A stretch of DNA of 55,716 nucleotides from Anaerolineales bacterium (lineage in GTDB: Bacteria > Chloroflexota > Anaerolineae > 4572-78 > J111), in contig JACKAT010000034.1 in assembly GCA_020634935.1 (NCBI GenBank), positions 1 to 55,716 of the forward strand, written 5' to 3'. How positions within the stretch are numbered: position 1 is the stretch's first letter; the number at the start of each line of letters is the position of its first letter. This document shows, piece by piece, positions 1 through 7,983 of the stretch. Made by a program: the position numbers and the translations under genes. Below the pieces are notes generated by a model that did no database searches, was not told the DNA's origin, and saw nothing but the letters and a program-made list of their open reading frames with translations.

Positions 1-191
1 ACGGCTTCGGTTTCGGCGGTTGGTTCACTGGATTCGGCTTCCGCTGTTGGGGCATCAGCTTCGGCTGAGGTGTCGGCTTTGGTTTCAGCCGGTTGGCTGG
101 CTTCAGGCGTGGCGGCCTGGCCGCACGCACTCAACAGTATGGAAAATACCACAAACAGGGTGAATAGAAGAGGGGTCTTACTATATTTCAT
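1..191 (-). CDS. Lipoprotein, N-terminal part (runs off the window)
   Basis: Reading leftward from an ATG at 191, the first 63 or so codons give a signal peptide with a lipobox (LLSAC, Cys about residue 23). A low-complexity Ala/Glu/Thr/Pro linker follows (APTAEAESSEPTAE), and the window ends before any folded domain. An AAAGGAG ribosome site lies at 202-208 on the minus strand. Lipid anchoring on the outer face of the cytoplasmic membrane is a fair inference. Such linkers often precede ABC-transporter solute-binding domains, and the palindromic operator in front would suit a metal-regulated uptake lipoprotein. No domain is visible to prove either idea. Confidence 0.75.
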   Translation of the reverse strand, partial: MKYSKTPLLFTLFVVFSILLSACGQAATPEASQPAETKADTSAEADAPTAEAESSEPTAETEA

Positions 192-227
192 CGCTCATTA
201 CTCCTTTGTAGAAAATTTATGTTGGCT

Positions 228-295
228 TTAACATCAATGATGTTAACCTTAACATCATTGATGTTAAGGTTAACATGGATCGCCGATTTTGTCAA
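228..295 (-). promoter_or_regulatory. Promoter overlapped by a long palindromic operator
   Basis: Bases 240-276 form a perfect 37-bp palindrome (18-bp arms around T258). It overlaps a second perfect palindrome at 228-246 (TTAACATCA-A-TGATGTTAA). The core TTAACATCA-N-TGATGTTAA is therefore present twice, with centres at 237 and 258, exactly 21 bp or two helical turns apart. On the minus strand a perfect -35 (TTGACA, 295-290) and a weak -10 (TAACCT, 272-267) are 17 bp apart, and the -10 lies inside the palindrome. This is the layout of a repressor site controlling the lipoprotein gene that starts at 191. The regulator is unknown. DtxR/MntR/Fur-like metal regulators are candidates by style of site only. 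Confidence 0.7.
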
Positions 296-600
296 GAGGA
301 AATTCTTGGAATAAGGCTTGAGCCTCGCTTGTGACCGGCCTCTCCAATGGAGGTTAAGGTGAGAATCACTGAAGACGCTGAGAAAAAATGAAATCGCTGA
401 ACCATCGCCAGATGAGGGCTGTTGCTCCAGGGTTCACGGTTAATGACAGGTTCGGCTGAAACATCAGCGGGTTCAGGCGCTTCAGCGATGCGAGATGCGT
501 GTTTGACCCATCTTGAAAGGCATCCCCTCGCCCAGTCTTGTTGAAAAATCGGTGGCTTTGTGGTACCTTTATGAAACCTTAACCTTGTACGGATAGAAAA
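296..600. other. Intergenic stretch without a recognisable gene
   Basis: This is the divergent spacer between the minus-strand lipoprotein operator and the MetE-like gene. A long minus-strand open frame across it is the shadow of the plus-strand gene continuing into non-coding DNA. I see no tRNA, terminator or strong plus-strand promoter here. Confidence 0.4.
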
Positions 601-613
601 AGGGGAGATAACC

Positions 614-1681
614 GTGACAACACGATCCGTCTTGTTGGTGGGTAGTATGCCGTTTGATAATGAAGAAGCTTGCATGCGCCGAGCGCTGGCCGCGCTTGGT
701 CCTCGATTGTTCAGCCTGCCGGATGGCGAAGTCGGGGAGAAGACGCCGGCCTTTCCCAAAGGCTTTCGCAGCAGTTGGGTCAATCTGGCTATCGAAAAAA
801 TGACGGCCGATACCGAAAATTGGCGCGTCGTGCGCGAGCCGGTGCGCGGCGCAGACGGCATGCCGGCCGATTACAACAGTTTCCAGCACCTCGAAGCGCT
901 GCATCCATTGGAAGAGATGGCGGATCGGGTCGAGTTTGGGTATGACGGCTACTTTCGGGAAAGCTACGAAATATTTAAACAATTGCGCCAGGAATACAAT
1001 CTGCCCGGCCTCAAATTTCAGATGGGTATCCCCACCGGTTCGGCGCTGGGGTTTGCCTTTGCCAGCCCGCAAGAAGGGATGCGGTACCGCGAGATGTTCA
1101 ACACGGTTCTGGCCCGTGAAGTCAACGCCGCGTTACAGGCGGCCGGTGATGACGTGATCATCCAGATCGAAATTCCACCGGAGCTTTTCGCCGCCTATCA
1201 CTTCCCGGATATGATCGATCTGTTAGCTCTGGCTCCGATTTACGATTTGTTAAGCAAAATCGAGGCCGGCGCGCAGATTGGCATCCATCTCTGTTTGGGC
1301 GATTTCCACAACCAAGCGCTCAACCACGTCGACTCCTTAACGCCGATGGTCGATTTCTCCAACCGGCTGGTCGACGGCTGGCCGCCGCAGCATCGTTTAC
1401 AGTATATCCATTACCCTCTGGCCGAGGGAGCCGTCCCACCGACGCTGGACACCGCTTATTATGCGCCGCTCGAGGGCGTTCAGCTGCCGGAAGGCGTTCG
1501 CTTCATTGCCGGCTTTGTCCATGAAAAGCACACGTTGGCCGACAACCAAGCCCTCCTTAACACCATCGAAACGGTGCGCGGCGAGCCGGTTGATGTGGCT
1601 TGCTCGTGCGGCTTGGGCCGGCGCACCCCGGCGGCGGCCGAGCAACTGTTGAACTATATGGCTCAACTCGCTGTAGCGTGA
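614..1681 (+). CDS. Cobalamin-independent methionine synthase-like (MetE C-domain/UROD-fold) protein
   Basis: This is a 355-residue protein starting at GTG 614, behind AGGGGAGA at 601-608. It matches the single-barrel MetE C-terminal-like family rather than full MetE, which is about 750 residues. Two MetE zinc-site signatures are visible: an H-x-C pair in GIHLCLGDFHN (His225, Cys227) and a late Cys in ACSCGLGRR (Cys332). These correspond to the HMC and DCGL motifs of E. coli MetE. The folate-binding N-terminal barrel is absent, so if it is a methyltransferase it probably uses another methyl donor or acceptor. Cytoplasmic. The stop is followed one base later by the start of an acetyltransferase gene, so the two are co-transcribed. 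The family is mostly uncharacterised and the substrate is unknown. Confidence 0.75.
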   Translation: MTTRSVLLVGSMPFDNEEACMRRALAALGPRLFSLPDGEVGEKTPAFPKGFRSSWVNLAIEKMTADTENWRVVREPVRGADGMPADYNSFQHLEALHPLEEMADRVEFGYDGYFRESYEIFKQLRQEYNLPGLKFQMGIPTGSALGFAFASPQEGMRYREMFNTVLAREVNAALQAAGDDVIIQIEIPPELFAAYHFPDMIDLLALAPIYDLLSKIEAGAQIGIHLCLGDFHNQALNHVDSLTPMVDFSNRLVDGWPPQHRLQYIHYPLAEGAVPPTLDTAYYAPLEGVQLPEGVRFIAGFVHEKHTLADNQALLNTIETVRGEPVDVACSCGLGRRTPAAAEQLLNYMAQLAVA

Positions 1682-1682
1682 G

Positions 1683-2171
1683 ATGAAAATTAGAGAAGCC
1701 ACAACCGCAGATTTCGAGGCGATTTGGCCGATCTTCCACGAGATCGTCTCGGCCGGCGAGACCTATCCGTATCCGCCCGAGACGACGCAGCCGCAAGCCT
1801 ACGCTATTTGGCTAGAGCAGCCGCACAAAACGTTCGTCGCTGAAGAAGATGGGCAGATTTTGGGTACGTACTACATCAAGAAGAACCAGCCCGGTTTAGG
1901 TTCGCATGTGTGTAACTGCGGCTATATGGTTTCGCCCGCCGCTAGAGGGCGCGGGCTGGCCACGGCGATGTGTCTCCATTCGCAACAGGTGGCGGTTGAA
2001 CTCGGTTATAAAGCAATGCAGTTCAATCTGGTGGTCGCTACCAATACCGTCGCCGTCGATTTGTGGCAGAAGCTCGGCTTTCAGGTTGTGGGGCGAGTGC
2101 CGAGAGCCTTCTATCATAAAACGCACGGATTTGTCGATGCGTTGGTAATGTACAAGTGGTTGGCCAGTTAA
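1683..2171 (+). CDS. GNAT-family N-acetyltransferase
   Basis: A 162-residue single-domain GNAT enzyme, the usual length. The acetyl-CoA pyrophosphate loop is visible as SPAARGRGLATAM (about residues 82-94), followed by the motif B region NTVAVDLWQKLGFQVVGRVP, which ends in the typical GF..VG turn. The N-terminal MKIREATTADFEAIWPIF is the standard strand-helix start of the fold. It begins one base after the MetE-like stop and is followed 7 bases later by a second GNAT gene, so the three form a tight operon. The substrate cannot be told from sequence. PAT/L-amino-acid N-acyltransferases have a similar look. Confidence 0.85.
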   Translation: MKIREATTADFEAIWPIFHEIVSAGETYPYPPETTQPQAYAIWLEQPHKTFVAEEDGQILGTYYIKKNQPGLGSHVCNCGYMVSPAARGRGLATAMCLHSQQVAVELGYKAMQFNLVVATNTVAVDLWQKLGFQVVGRVPRAFYHKTHGFVDALVMYKWLAS

Positions 2172-2178
2172 TCCGTTT

Positions 2179-2745
2179 ATGCAGATCATTGATTTAACTA
2201 CTGATAACGAAAATTTCATCCAACAAGCGGCTCAGTTGTTGGTCGCCGGATTTAAAGCCCATTGGCCCGACGCCTGGCCGAATTTAGAGGCGGCCGGGCA
2301 GGAAATGCAGGAAGCGTTGCAGCCGGACAAGATAAGCCGCGTTGCTGTCGATGACCAGGGGTTAGTTTTAGGGTGGATTGGCGGAATCAGCGGCTATGAT
2401 GGTCACGCCTGGGAATTGCATCCCTTGGTCGTCCACCCGGATTATCAAGGGCAAGGCATCGGCCGGGCGTTAGTCGCTGATTTTGAACAACAGGTGCGCG
2501 AACGAGGCGGCTTGACCATTTATTTGGGTTCGGACGATCAAGACGATATGACGACCCTGGCCGGCACGGATTTGTATCCGAATGTCATCGACCACCTGGC
2601 CCGGATCAAGAACCTGCGCCGGCATCCGTATGAGTTCTACCAAAAGCAGGGCTACACCATCGTGGGCGTGATTCCCGACGCCAACGGCCTGGGCAAACCG
2701 GATATCCTCATGGCCAAGCGAATCAGCTTAGCCCCATTTGAGTGA
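2179..2745 (+). CDS. GNAT acetyltransferase of the AAC(6')-like group
   Basis: A 188-residue GNAT protein. Motif A is LHPLVVHPDYQGQGIGRAL (residues about 81-99), and the C-terminal part has EFYQKQGYTIVGVIPDANG. The stretches HWPDAWP, LGWIGGI, ELHPLVV and GKPDI are, as I recall them, typical of chromosomal proteins annotated as aminoglycoside 6'-N-acetyltransferase. That family label does not prove drug resistance: many such housekeeping GNATs acetylate other amines. It is the third gene of the operon starting at 614. The operon seems to end here, because a separate promoter for moeA lies just downstream. Confidence 0.8.
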   Translation: MQIIDLTTDNENFIQQAAQLLVAGFKAHWPDAWPNLEAAGQEMQEALQPDKISRVAVDDQGLVLGWIGGISGYDGHAWELHPLVVHPDYQGQGIGRALVADFEQQVRERGGLTIYLGSDDQDDMTTLAGTDLYPNVIDHLARIKNLRRHPYEFYQKQGYTIVGVIPDANGLGKPDILMAKRISLAPFE

Positions 2746-2747
2746 TT

Positions 2748-2776
2748 TTGAATTTTCAAACTGACAACGCTATACT
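2748..2776 (+). promoter_or_regulatory. Probable sigma-70 type promoter for moeA
   Basis: TTGAAT (2748-2753) and TATACT (2771-2776) are separated by 17 bp. They sit just past the end of the second GNAT gene and about 50 bp before moeA. The same CTATACT -10 recurs in the promoter at 4113-4141. Confidence 0.5.
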
Positions 2777-2824
2777 ATTTTACAGTGCCCACTATACCCT
2801 ATTCATTTATAGAAAAGAGCAAAG

Positions 2825-4087
2825 ATGCCAATCGAGTCCCCCTACCCCATGATTTCAATTGAAAAGGCGTTGGATATCGTCACCACGCATATTCAGCCTC
2901 TCCCTTCAGTTACGCTGCCTTTTTATGAGGCTCAAGGTTACGTATTAGCTGAAGATATTCGGGCCGCTGAACCGATGCCCCCGTTTGCCGCTTCCAGCGT
3001 CGATGGGTATGCCGTTGTGGCTGGCGACGGTCCGGGCCGGCGCCGGATTGTCGGCGATCAAGCGGCGGGGTATATGGCCGGGGTTGAAATTGAACCGGGT
3101 ACCTCGGTTCGCGTTACCACCGGCGCCCCCGTCCCGCTCGGAGCCGATGCCGTGGTGATGGTGGAGGAAACCGAAGTCGCCGGCGACTACGTAGAAATTT
3201 TGGCCACAACTATTCAATCCGGTTCCAATATTCGGCCGGTGGGGCAGGATATCGAACAGGGCCAACTGGTTCTGCCGCGAGGGACGGTCATCGGTCCGGC
3301 GGAGATGGGCCTGTTGGGTACTGTTGGCCAGAGTCAAGTGATGGTCTATCGCCGGCCCCGCGTGGCGATTATGTCCACCGGCGATGAGATCGTTGAGCCG
3401 GATCAGCCCCTGGCGCCCGGCCAGATTCGTGATGCCAACCGCTTTACGCTGATGGGCGCGGTGCGCGAGGCCGGGGGCGAGCCAGTTGATCTGGGTATCG
3501 TGCGCGACAAAGCAGGCAGCCTGGCCGATACCATCGACCGCGGTCTGGTCGAGGCGGATGTGCTGCTAACCTCCGGCGGTGTGTCGATGGGCCAGCTCGA
3601 CCTGGTCAAGCCTTACCTGGCTTCCCGGGGGACGCTGTATTTCGGCCGGGTTAATACCAAACCCGGCAAACCAGTCACTTTTGCCGTGGTTGACAGTGTA
3701 CCCTGTTTTGCCATGCCGGGCTTTCCAGTTAGCGCCTTAGTCAGTTTTGAGATATTTGTGCGACCGGCTTTATTAAAGATGGCCGGTCAGCCCCACATTT
3801 ACCGGCCGCGTGAAAAAGCTATTTTGGCCCAGCGGCTGTCGCATACGTCGGCCCGCACCGAGTTTCAGCGAGTGGTGCTAACCCGCCGCGTCGATGGCCG
3901 GCTGGTGGCCTCGACAACCGGCTTTCAAGGATCGGGCCGGCTGCTGTCGATGGCCGGCGCAAACGGACTGGTTATTTTGCCCCACGGCCAGGCTGATTAT
4001 GAAATTGGCGCGACAGTTGAAGCGCTGATTATCGGCCAGATTTTATCGGAAACGGATGCGAATTCCGCGCCGATTCGAGGTGTTTAA
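2825..4087 (+). CDS. moeA: Molybdopterin molybdenumtransferase MoeA
   Basis: A 420-residue protein, the normal length for MoeA, which inserts molybdate into adenylylated molybdopterin to form Moco in the cytoplasm. Family landmarks in order: SSVDGYAV (SxxDGYA motif), VTTGAPVPLGADAVVMVEE, the MoCF-like domain with MSTGDEIV and TSGGVSMGQLD, then NTKPGKPVTFAV and AMPGFPVSALVSFEIFV, and a C-terminal beta domain ending in LPHGQADYEIG. The start at ATG 2825 follows AAAAGAGCAAAG; ATG 2849 (MISIEKAL) is a possible alternative. It has its own promoter and no neighbouring moa/mob genes, so it appears monocistronic. It implies that the organism makes molybdoenzymes. Confidence 0.95.
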   Translation: MPIESPYPMISIEKALDIVTTHIQPLPSVTLPFYEAQGYVLAEDIRAAEPMPPFAASSVDGYAVVAGDGPGRRRIVGDQAAGYMAGVEIEPGTSVRVTTGAPVPLGADAVVMVEETEVAGDYVEILATTIQSGSNIRPVGQDIEQGQLVLPRGTVIGPAEMGLLGTVGQSQVMVYRRPRVAIMSTGDEIVEPDQPLAPGQIRDANRFTLMGAVREAGGEPVDLGIVRDKAGSLADTIDRGLVEADVLLTSGGVSMGQLDLVKPYLASRGTLYFGRVNTKPGKPVTFAVVDSVPCFAMPGFPVSALVSFEIFVRPALLKMAGQPHIYRPREKAILAQRLSHTSARTEFQRVVLTRRVDGRLVASTTGFQGSGRLLSMAGANGLVILPHGQADYEIGATVEALIIGQILSETDANSAPIRGV

Positions 4088-4112
4088 GCCCCACAGGCAA
4101 CCATTTTTCCCA

Positions 4113-4141
4113 TTGCGACCGCCCAAGGATTTTGCTATACT
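4113..4141 (+). promoter_or_regulatory. Promoter with extended -10 upstream of the surface-polymer block
   Basis: TTGCGA (4113-4118) and TATACT (4136-4141) lie 17 bp apart, with a TG one base before the -10 (TGCTATACT). Transcription would begin near 4148, giving a leader of about 285 nt before the gene at 4434 that contains the structured element at 4229-4295. Confidence 0.5.
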
Positions 4142-4203
4142 GGTATTACCATTGTATGGACGGTTCATTAAAAATTTATTTTAGCAGCCCGCTTACCGAT
4201 CGC

Positions 4204-4295
4204 TCCGGCGATTGGCTGTAAGCTTGATGAAAACGTCCATGGGAGGGTGTTCCGGCGTCATTGGCTGGAACCGCACATCATGGACGTTTTCTTTT
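4204..4295 (+). ncRNA. Structured leader RNA or candidate cis-regulatory element
   Basis: A perfect 13-bp stem pairs GAAAACGTCCATG (4229-4241) with CATGGACGTTTTC (4279-4291), followed by TTTT. Inside is a 7-bp hairpin, TTCCGGC (4250-4256) with GCTGGAA (4264-4270), and a conserved-looking GGAGGGTG on the 5' side. The element TCCGGCG..ATTGGCTG occurs twice (from 4205 and from 4251), so the 3' half of the inner hairpin could pair with either copy, as in a switching leader. The U-run makes it also readable as an attenuator. I do not recognise a named riboswitch class. It could alternatively be the moeA terminator. Confidence 0.45.
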
Positions 4296-4433
4296 AGAGA
4301 TAGAGACTGACCTAATCCGTTGGAGATGGTAATTGGAGGGAGATAAGACCTTGATCTCTTAGGCCAATGCCCCATTACCAACCACCACATTATAAAAATA
4401 TCAGACCTTCAAGCCTTAACGATGTAGAAAACG

Positions 4434-6038
4434 ATGGACGAACTCCAACAGTACCTTTCAATTTTCAAAAAATGGTGGTGGCTTATTCTTCTTGGCATTT
4501 TGCTGGGTGGAGCAACCGGCTATATTACCAGCCAATTCGAACCGATGCTGTATCAAGCCAAAGTAACGCTCATTGTCGGCAACTTTGTACAGAGCGCTAA
4601 CCCCAACTCGACCGAACTGGCTACCAGCCAAAAGCTGGCTCAAAGCTACGCTGAAATCATCAAACGTGAACCGATCTTACGGGCTACGGTTGAAACGTTG
4701 GGTTTGGATACCCACTGGGCCACTTTACAGAGTTTAGTCAGTGTTAACCTCATCCCCGATACTCAACTCTTCGAGATTCGGGTGACCTATGGTGATCCCT
4801 ACACCGCCAAGGCTTTGGCCGACGAGTTAGCCCACCAACTTATTTTGCAAAGCCCCACCACCATTAACAGTGAACAGGAGCAGCAGGTCGAGTTTATAAA
4901 AACCGAACTGGGCGAACTCCAGCGCAATATCACCACCATCCGGCAGGAGATCCGAGATAAAGAAGACGCTCTTGATTTAGAGGTGACGGCGGAGGGCGTC
5001 CGGCAGCAGCAAGAAGAGATTGATTTTCTGCAAGCTCGGTTAGGTAGCCTGCAATCGACCTATGCCTCGATGCTCACGTTCAGTCAGGACAATAAGGTCA
5101 ATAACCTGACCATTATCGAGCCGGCGGCGATCCCGTTCGCTCCGATCAATTCCGATCATGCCCAACGCAACGCTCTGGCCGCGGCAGTCTTTGGGCTGAT
5201 TCTCACCGCCGGGGTAGCCTATTTGGTCGAATATTTTGACGATACCCTCAAATCAACTGATGATGTCGAACGGGCTTTGAACTTACCGACCCTGGCTGCT
5301 GTCTCTTACATGAAATCCATGAAACCCGATTACAGTGCGGCGGTGGTTAGCCAGGATCTCTTTTCTCCAGAAGTCGAAGCCTACCGCACCTTACGGACTA
5401 ACATCCAATTTTCCAACAACAACGCTGATCTTAACACCTTACTCATCACCAGTTCTACTAACGGCGAAGGTAAATCAATGACGGCCTCTAATCTGGCGGT
5501 GATTATGGCGCAAGCCAATAAACGCGTGATTTTGATCGACGCCGATATGCGCCGGCCGGTGGCTCACAAAATTTTTAAAACGTCCAACCGGCTTGGTCTG
5601 AGCAATCTCCTGGTCAATCCCAACCTTGACCTGGATCACATTCTGATTCAGCGTAAAGTGAGCAATCTTAAAATCTTGCCCAGCGGTCCCATCCCGCCCA
5701 ACCCGGCCGAACTCCTCAGCTCGGCGCAAATGGGTTACCTGCTCGACCGGCTGCAACAACAAGCCGACATGATTATCATCGACAGCCCGCCGCTGCTGGC
5801 CGTGACCGACGCCAGCATCTTGGCGACGCAGGTGGCCGGCACCCTGTTTGTGATTGAAGCCGGGCGCACCCACAGCCGGACCTGCCAGCGGGCGGTTGCG
5901 GTGCTGGCTCACGTTGGTATCTCGCCTTTGGGAGTCATTCTCAATAAATTCGAACCGACCCAGACTCGAGACGGCTACGCTTACTATAACTATTATTCTT
6001 CACCTTATCACCGAGTCCAATCGGATCAAAAACGCTGA
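4434..6038 (+). CDS. Polysaccharide chain-length determinant / bacterial tyrosine kinase (Wzc/CapAB-like fusion)
   Basis: A 534-residue inner-membrane protein. The Wzz domain has a first membrane helix at about residues 14-32 (WWWLILLGILLGG), a periplasmic coiled-coil-rich part (about 145-215) and a second helix at about 246-265. The cytoplasmic BY-kinase domain carries Walker A SSTNGEGKS (340-348), Walker A' VILIDADMRRP (365-375) and Walker B MIIIDSPP (446-453). The Tyr-rich tail YAYYNYYSSPY (515-525) is the usual autophosphorylation cluster. Such proteins control polymer length and export of capsule or exopolysaccharide. The ribosome site is weak. It is the first gene of a run of five to 13384. 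No flippase, polymerase or glycosyltransferase of the classical type lies beside it. Confidence 0.9.
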   Translation: MDELQQYLSIFKKWWWLILLGILLGGATGYITSQFEPMLYQAKVTLIVGNFVQSANPNSTELATSQKLAQSYAEIIKREPILRATVETLGLDTHWATLQSLVSVNLIPDTQLFEIRVTYGDPYTAKALADELAHQLILQSPTTINSEQEQQVEFIKTELGELQRNITTIRQEIRDKEDALDLEVTAEGVRQQQEEIDFLQARLGSLQSTYASMLTFSQDNKVNNLTIIEPAAIPFAPINSDHAQRNALAAAVFGLILTAGVAYLVEYFDDTLKSTDDVERALNLPTLAAVSYMKSMKPDYSAAVVSQDLFSPEVEAYRTLRTNIQFSNNNADLNTLLITSSTNGEGKSMTASNLAVIMAQANKRVILIDADMRRPVAHKIFKTSNRLGLSNLLVNPNLDLDHILIQRKVSNLKILPSGPIPPNPAELLSSAQMGYLLDRLQQQADMIIIDSPPLLAVTDASILATQVAGTLFVIEAGRTHSRTCQRAVAVLAHVGISPLGVILNKFEPTQTRDGYAYYNYYSSPYHRVQSDQKR

Positions 6039-6067
6039 CCGCGTTGACCGAACGTCTGACCTAACCC

Positions 6068-7972
6068 ATGAAAAACCTGCCCGGTTTTCAGCAACTCTAT
6101 CGATCGCATAAAACCCTGGTGATGCCCCGGCTTTTTCTGTTGATTTGGCTGGCTATTCTGGTCGCTTGGGCGATCATGCTGGCCTACCTGCTGTGGCGCT
6201 TGATCGCCACCCGGCCGGCCAACCAGGCTGTCCAGAGCGCCGGTTTTGCCGTAGTGCAGATCGACCTGCCGACGCCAACCCTCTCGCCGACGGCCACCAC
6301 TCCACCATTACCTACCGCCACGCCGATCCCCCTGACCATCGCCCCTGAACCGGTCAGCCTGCCGCCTGCCGCTGCCTCGCCGCCGAACACCGCCGCCATA
6401 CCCCCCACGCCACCTCCCGGCGGCGCCCTGATTACGCTCTCGCCCGATCCGGCGGCAGTGGGCTGGACGTCGAGCATCGACGGACACAGCCATCTGGGCG
6501 ATAACAAAATCCACGCCGGTTACTTTAAAGGTCACGTCTACCACGGAGCTATTCAGTTCGATCTATCTCAGATTCCGGCGGGGTCAACCATTCGTTATGC
6601 CGCGTTGGAGCTAACCGGTTTGAGCGATCGCAATCTGGGCGTGGGTGGGGTCTGGCAGTTGCGCCTGCTGACAGCGGACATCGATGCCTTGTGGTCAAGC
6701 TTGACCTACGATCGATTACGTACCGCCGCCATAGCTTCGACGCTGCAACCGGCCTTACCTGCGGACTATCTCTGGCAGGGGGAGGTTAATCGCTTTGTTT
6801 TCGATGACGATCAACGGCGGTTGTTGACCCAGCGCCTTGAGTCCGGTCTGATTTCCTTTCGTCTCGATGGGCCCAGCAGTGGCTTGGACAATCTATTTAC
6901 CTGGGATGCCCGACTCGACAGCCCGACCCCGGACGATTTAGCCGCCGGCGACGAACCTCCTCCGGCACAAATTGAACGGATTAAATTAATTCTGGTCACC
7001 GACGCCCTTAATTATGTGGTCGTGACCAGCACGCCCACCCCGAAAAATGTGCTTACTCTGGCCGCCCAACTGAATTTGGACGGAACCCCCACGACGCTGC
7101 CCTCTAATTGGGTTACGCCCATCATCGTGACCTCAACCCCAACGCCGGCCACCAGCGCCACCGCCGCCTATTTTAACCAACTGGCTACCGCCGAGGCTCA
7201 GGTCTATGGCACGGCTACCCCGATCCCCATCAACGTCTGGACGGCTACCCCTACTCCCTTGCTCCAACTGTTACCCAGCGGGTTACCAGCAGATTTAACG
7301 CCGACCCCGACTCGCCCCCCTATTGCGGCTGAGTTGGTCGGCAAAATTGCCTTTGTGTCCGACCGGGTTGGTAGTACCAATGCGGCCTCCGGCCGTTATG
7401 TGTTCGCGATGGATGGCGACGGCAGTAACATCTTCCTGCTGTCCGATCCCACCGTCTATGAGGCGGCGGTCGCTCGCGATCACTTGACGGCTGAGCAAAC
7501 CGTTCTGGCCTTTAGCGATAAGGTTCAACTGGAGACGGGCCAGGGTACCGGCATTTTTATTTACGATTATCTGAGCAATGCCGCCGAGCAGATCACCCGC
7601 TTTGAGGTCGGCTCGGCCACCGATCCGGCCTGGTCGCCGGTGCAGGATCGATTTGCTTTCGTGGCCGATAACAGCGGCAGCGAAGAAATTTGGGCTATGA
7701 ATCGCGACGGCAGCGGCCTGTTGCAGCTAACCCGCGATGCCCCCAACGCGATCGATCACCATCCGTCTTACTCGCCCGATGGTTCGCAAATTGTCTTTTG
7801 GTCGAACCGCACCGGCCGCGCTCAGATTTGGGTTATGGATGGCGAAGGCCGCAACCCGCGCCTTCTGCATGAAAGTAGTTACAACGACTGGAATCCGGTC
7901 TGGATTAAATATACCGACTATGTTATACGTCCTTTGCCCGGCGAGCGAGTCGGGCCGCCTGAGTTGGAGTAG
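6068..7972 (+). CDS. Membrane-anchored protein with Pro/Thr-rich linkers and TolB-like PD40 repeats
   Basis: 634 residues. One membrane helix at about 21-45 near the N-terminus is followed by a Pro/Thr linker (LPTPTLSPTATTPPLPTATP). An all-beta domain of about 200 residues comes next (ITLSPDPAAVGWTSSIDGHS...), resembling the DNRLRE-like carbohydrate-associated modules found in cell-surface proteins. A second and third PT linker precede a C-terminal beta-propeller with PD40 signatures: KIAFVSDR, DPAWSPVQDRFAF, EIWAMNRDGSG, HPSYSPDGSQIVFWSNR, QIWVMDGEG. The bulk lies outside the membrane. The function is unknown; a scaffold or polymer-binding role in the surface block is inferred. It is 29 bp after the tyrosine kinase and 11 bp before the DUF2723 gene. 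Confidence 0.75.
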   Translation: MKNLPGFQQLYRSHKTLVMPRLFLLIWLAILVAWAIMLAYLLWRLIATRPANQAVQSAGFAVVQIDLPTPTLSPTATTPPLPTATPIPLTIAPEPVSLPPAAASPPNTAAIPPTPPPGGALITLSPDPAAVGWTSSIDGHSHLGDNKIHAGYFKGHVYHGAIQFDLSQIPAGSTIRYAALELTGLSDRNLGVGGVWQLRLLTADIDALWSSLTYDRLRTAAIASTLQPALPADYLWQGEVNRFVFDDDQRRLLTQRLESGLISFRLDGPSSGLDNLFTWDARLDSPTPDDLAAGDEPPPAQIERIKLILVTDALNYVVVTSTPTPKNVLTLAAQLNLDGTPTTLPSNWVTPIIVTSTPTPATSATAAYFNQLATAEAQVYGTATPIPINVWTATPTPLLQLLPSGLPADLTPTPTRPPIAAELVGKIAFVSDRVGSTNAASGRYVFAMDGDGSNIFLLSDPTVYEAAVARDHLTAEQTVLAFSDKVQLETGQGTGIFIYDYLSNAAEQITRFEVGSATDPAWSPVQDRFAFVADNSGSEEIWAMNRDGSGLLQLTRDAPNAIDHHPSYSPDGSQIVFWSNRTGRAQIWVMDGEGRNPRLLHESSYNDWNPVWIKYTDYVIRPLPGERVGPPELE

Positions 7973-7983
7973 GAGAAACGCGC

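Noticed and set aside
292..861. Open frame of 189 codons on the minus strand
   Set aside because: It overlaps the well-supported MetE-like gene, has a composition like reverse-complement coding DNA and no ribosome site.
2179..2745. A drug-resistance gene (aminoglycoside acetyltransferase)
   Set aside because: The family resemblance is real, but chromosomal GNATs of this type are common and substrate specificity cannot be read from the sequence. Only the family is called.
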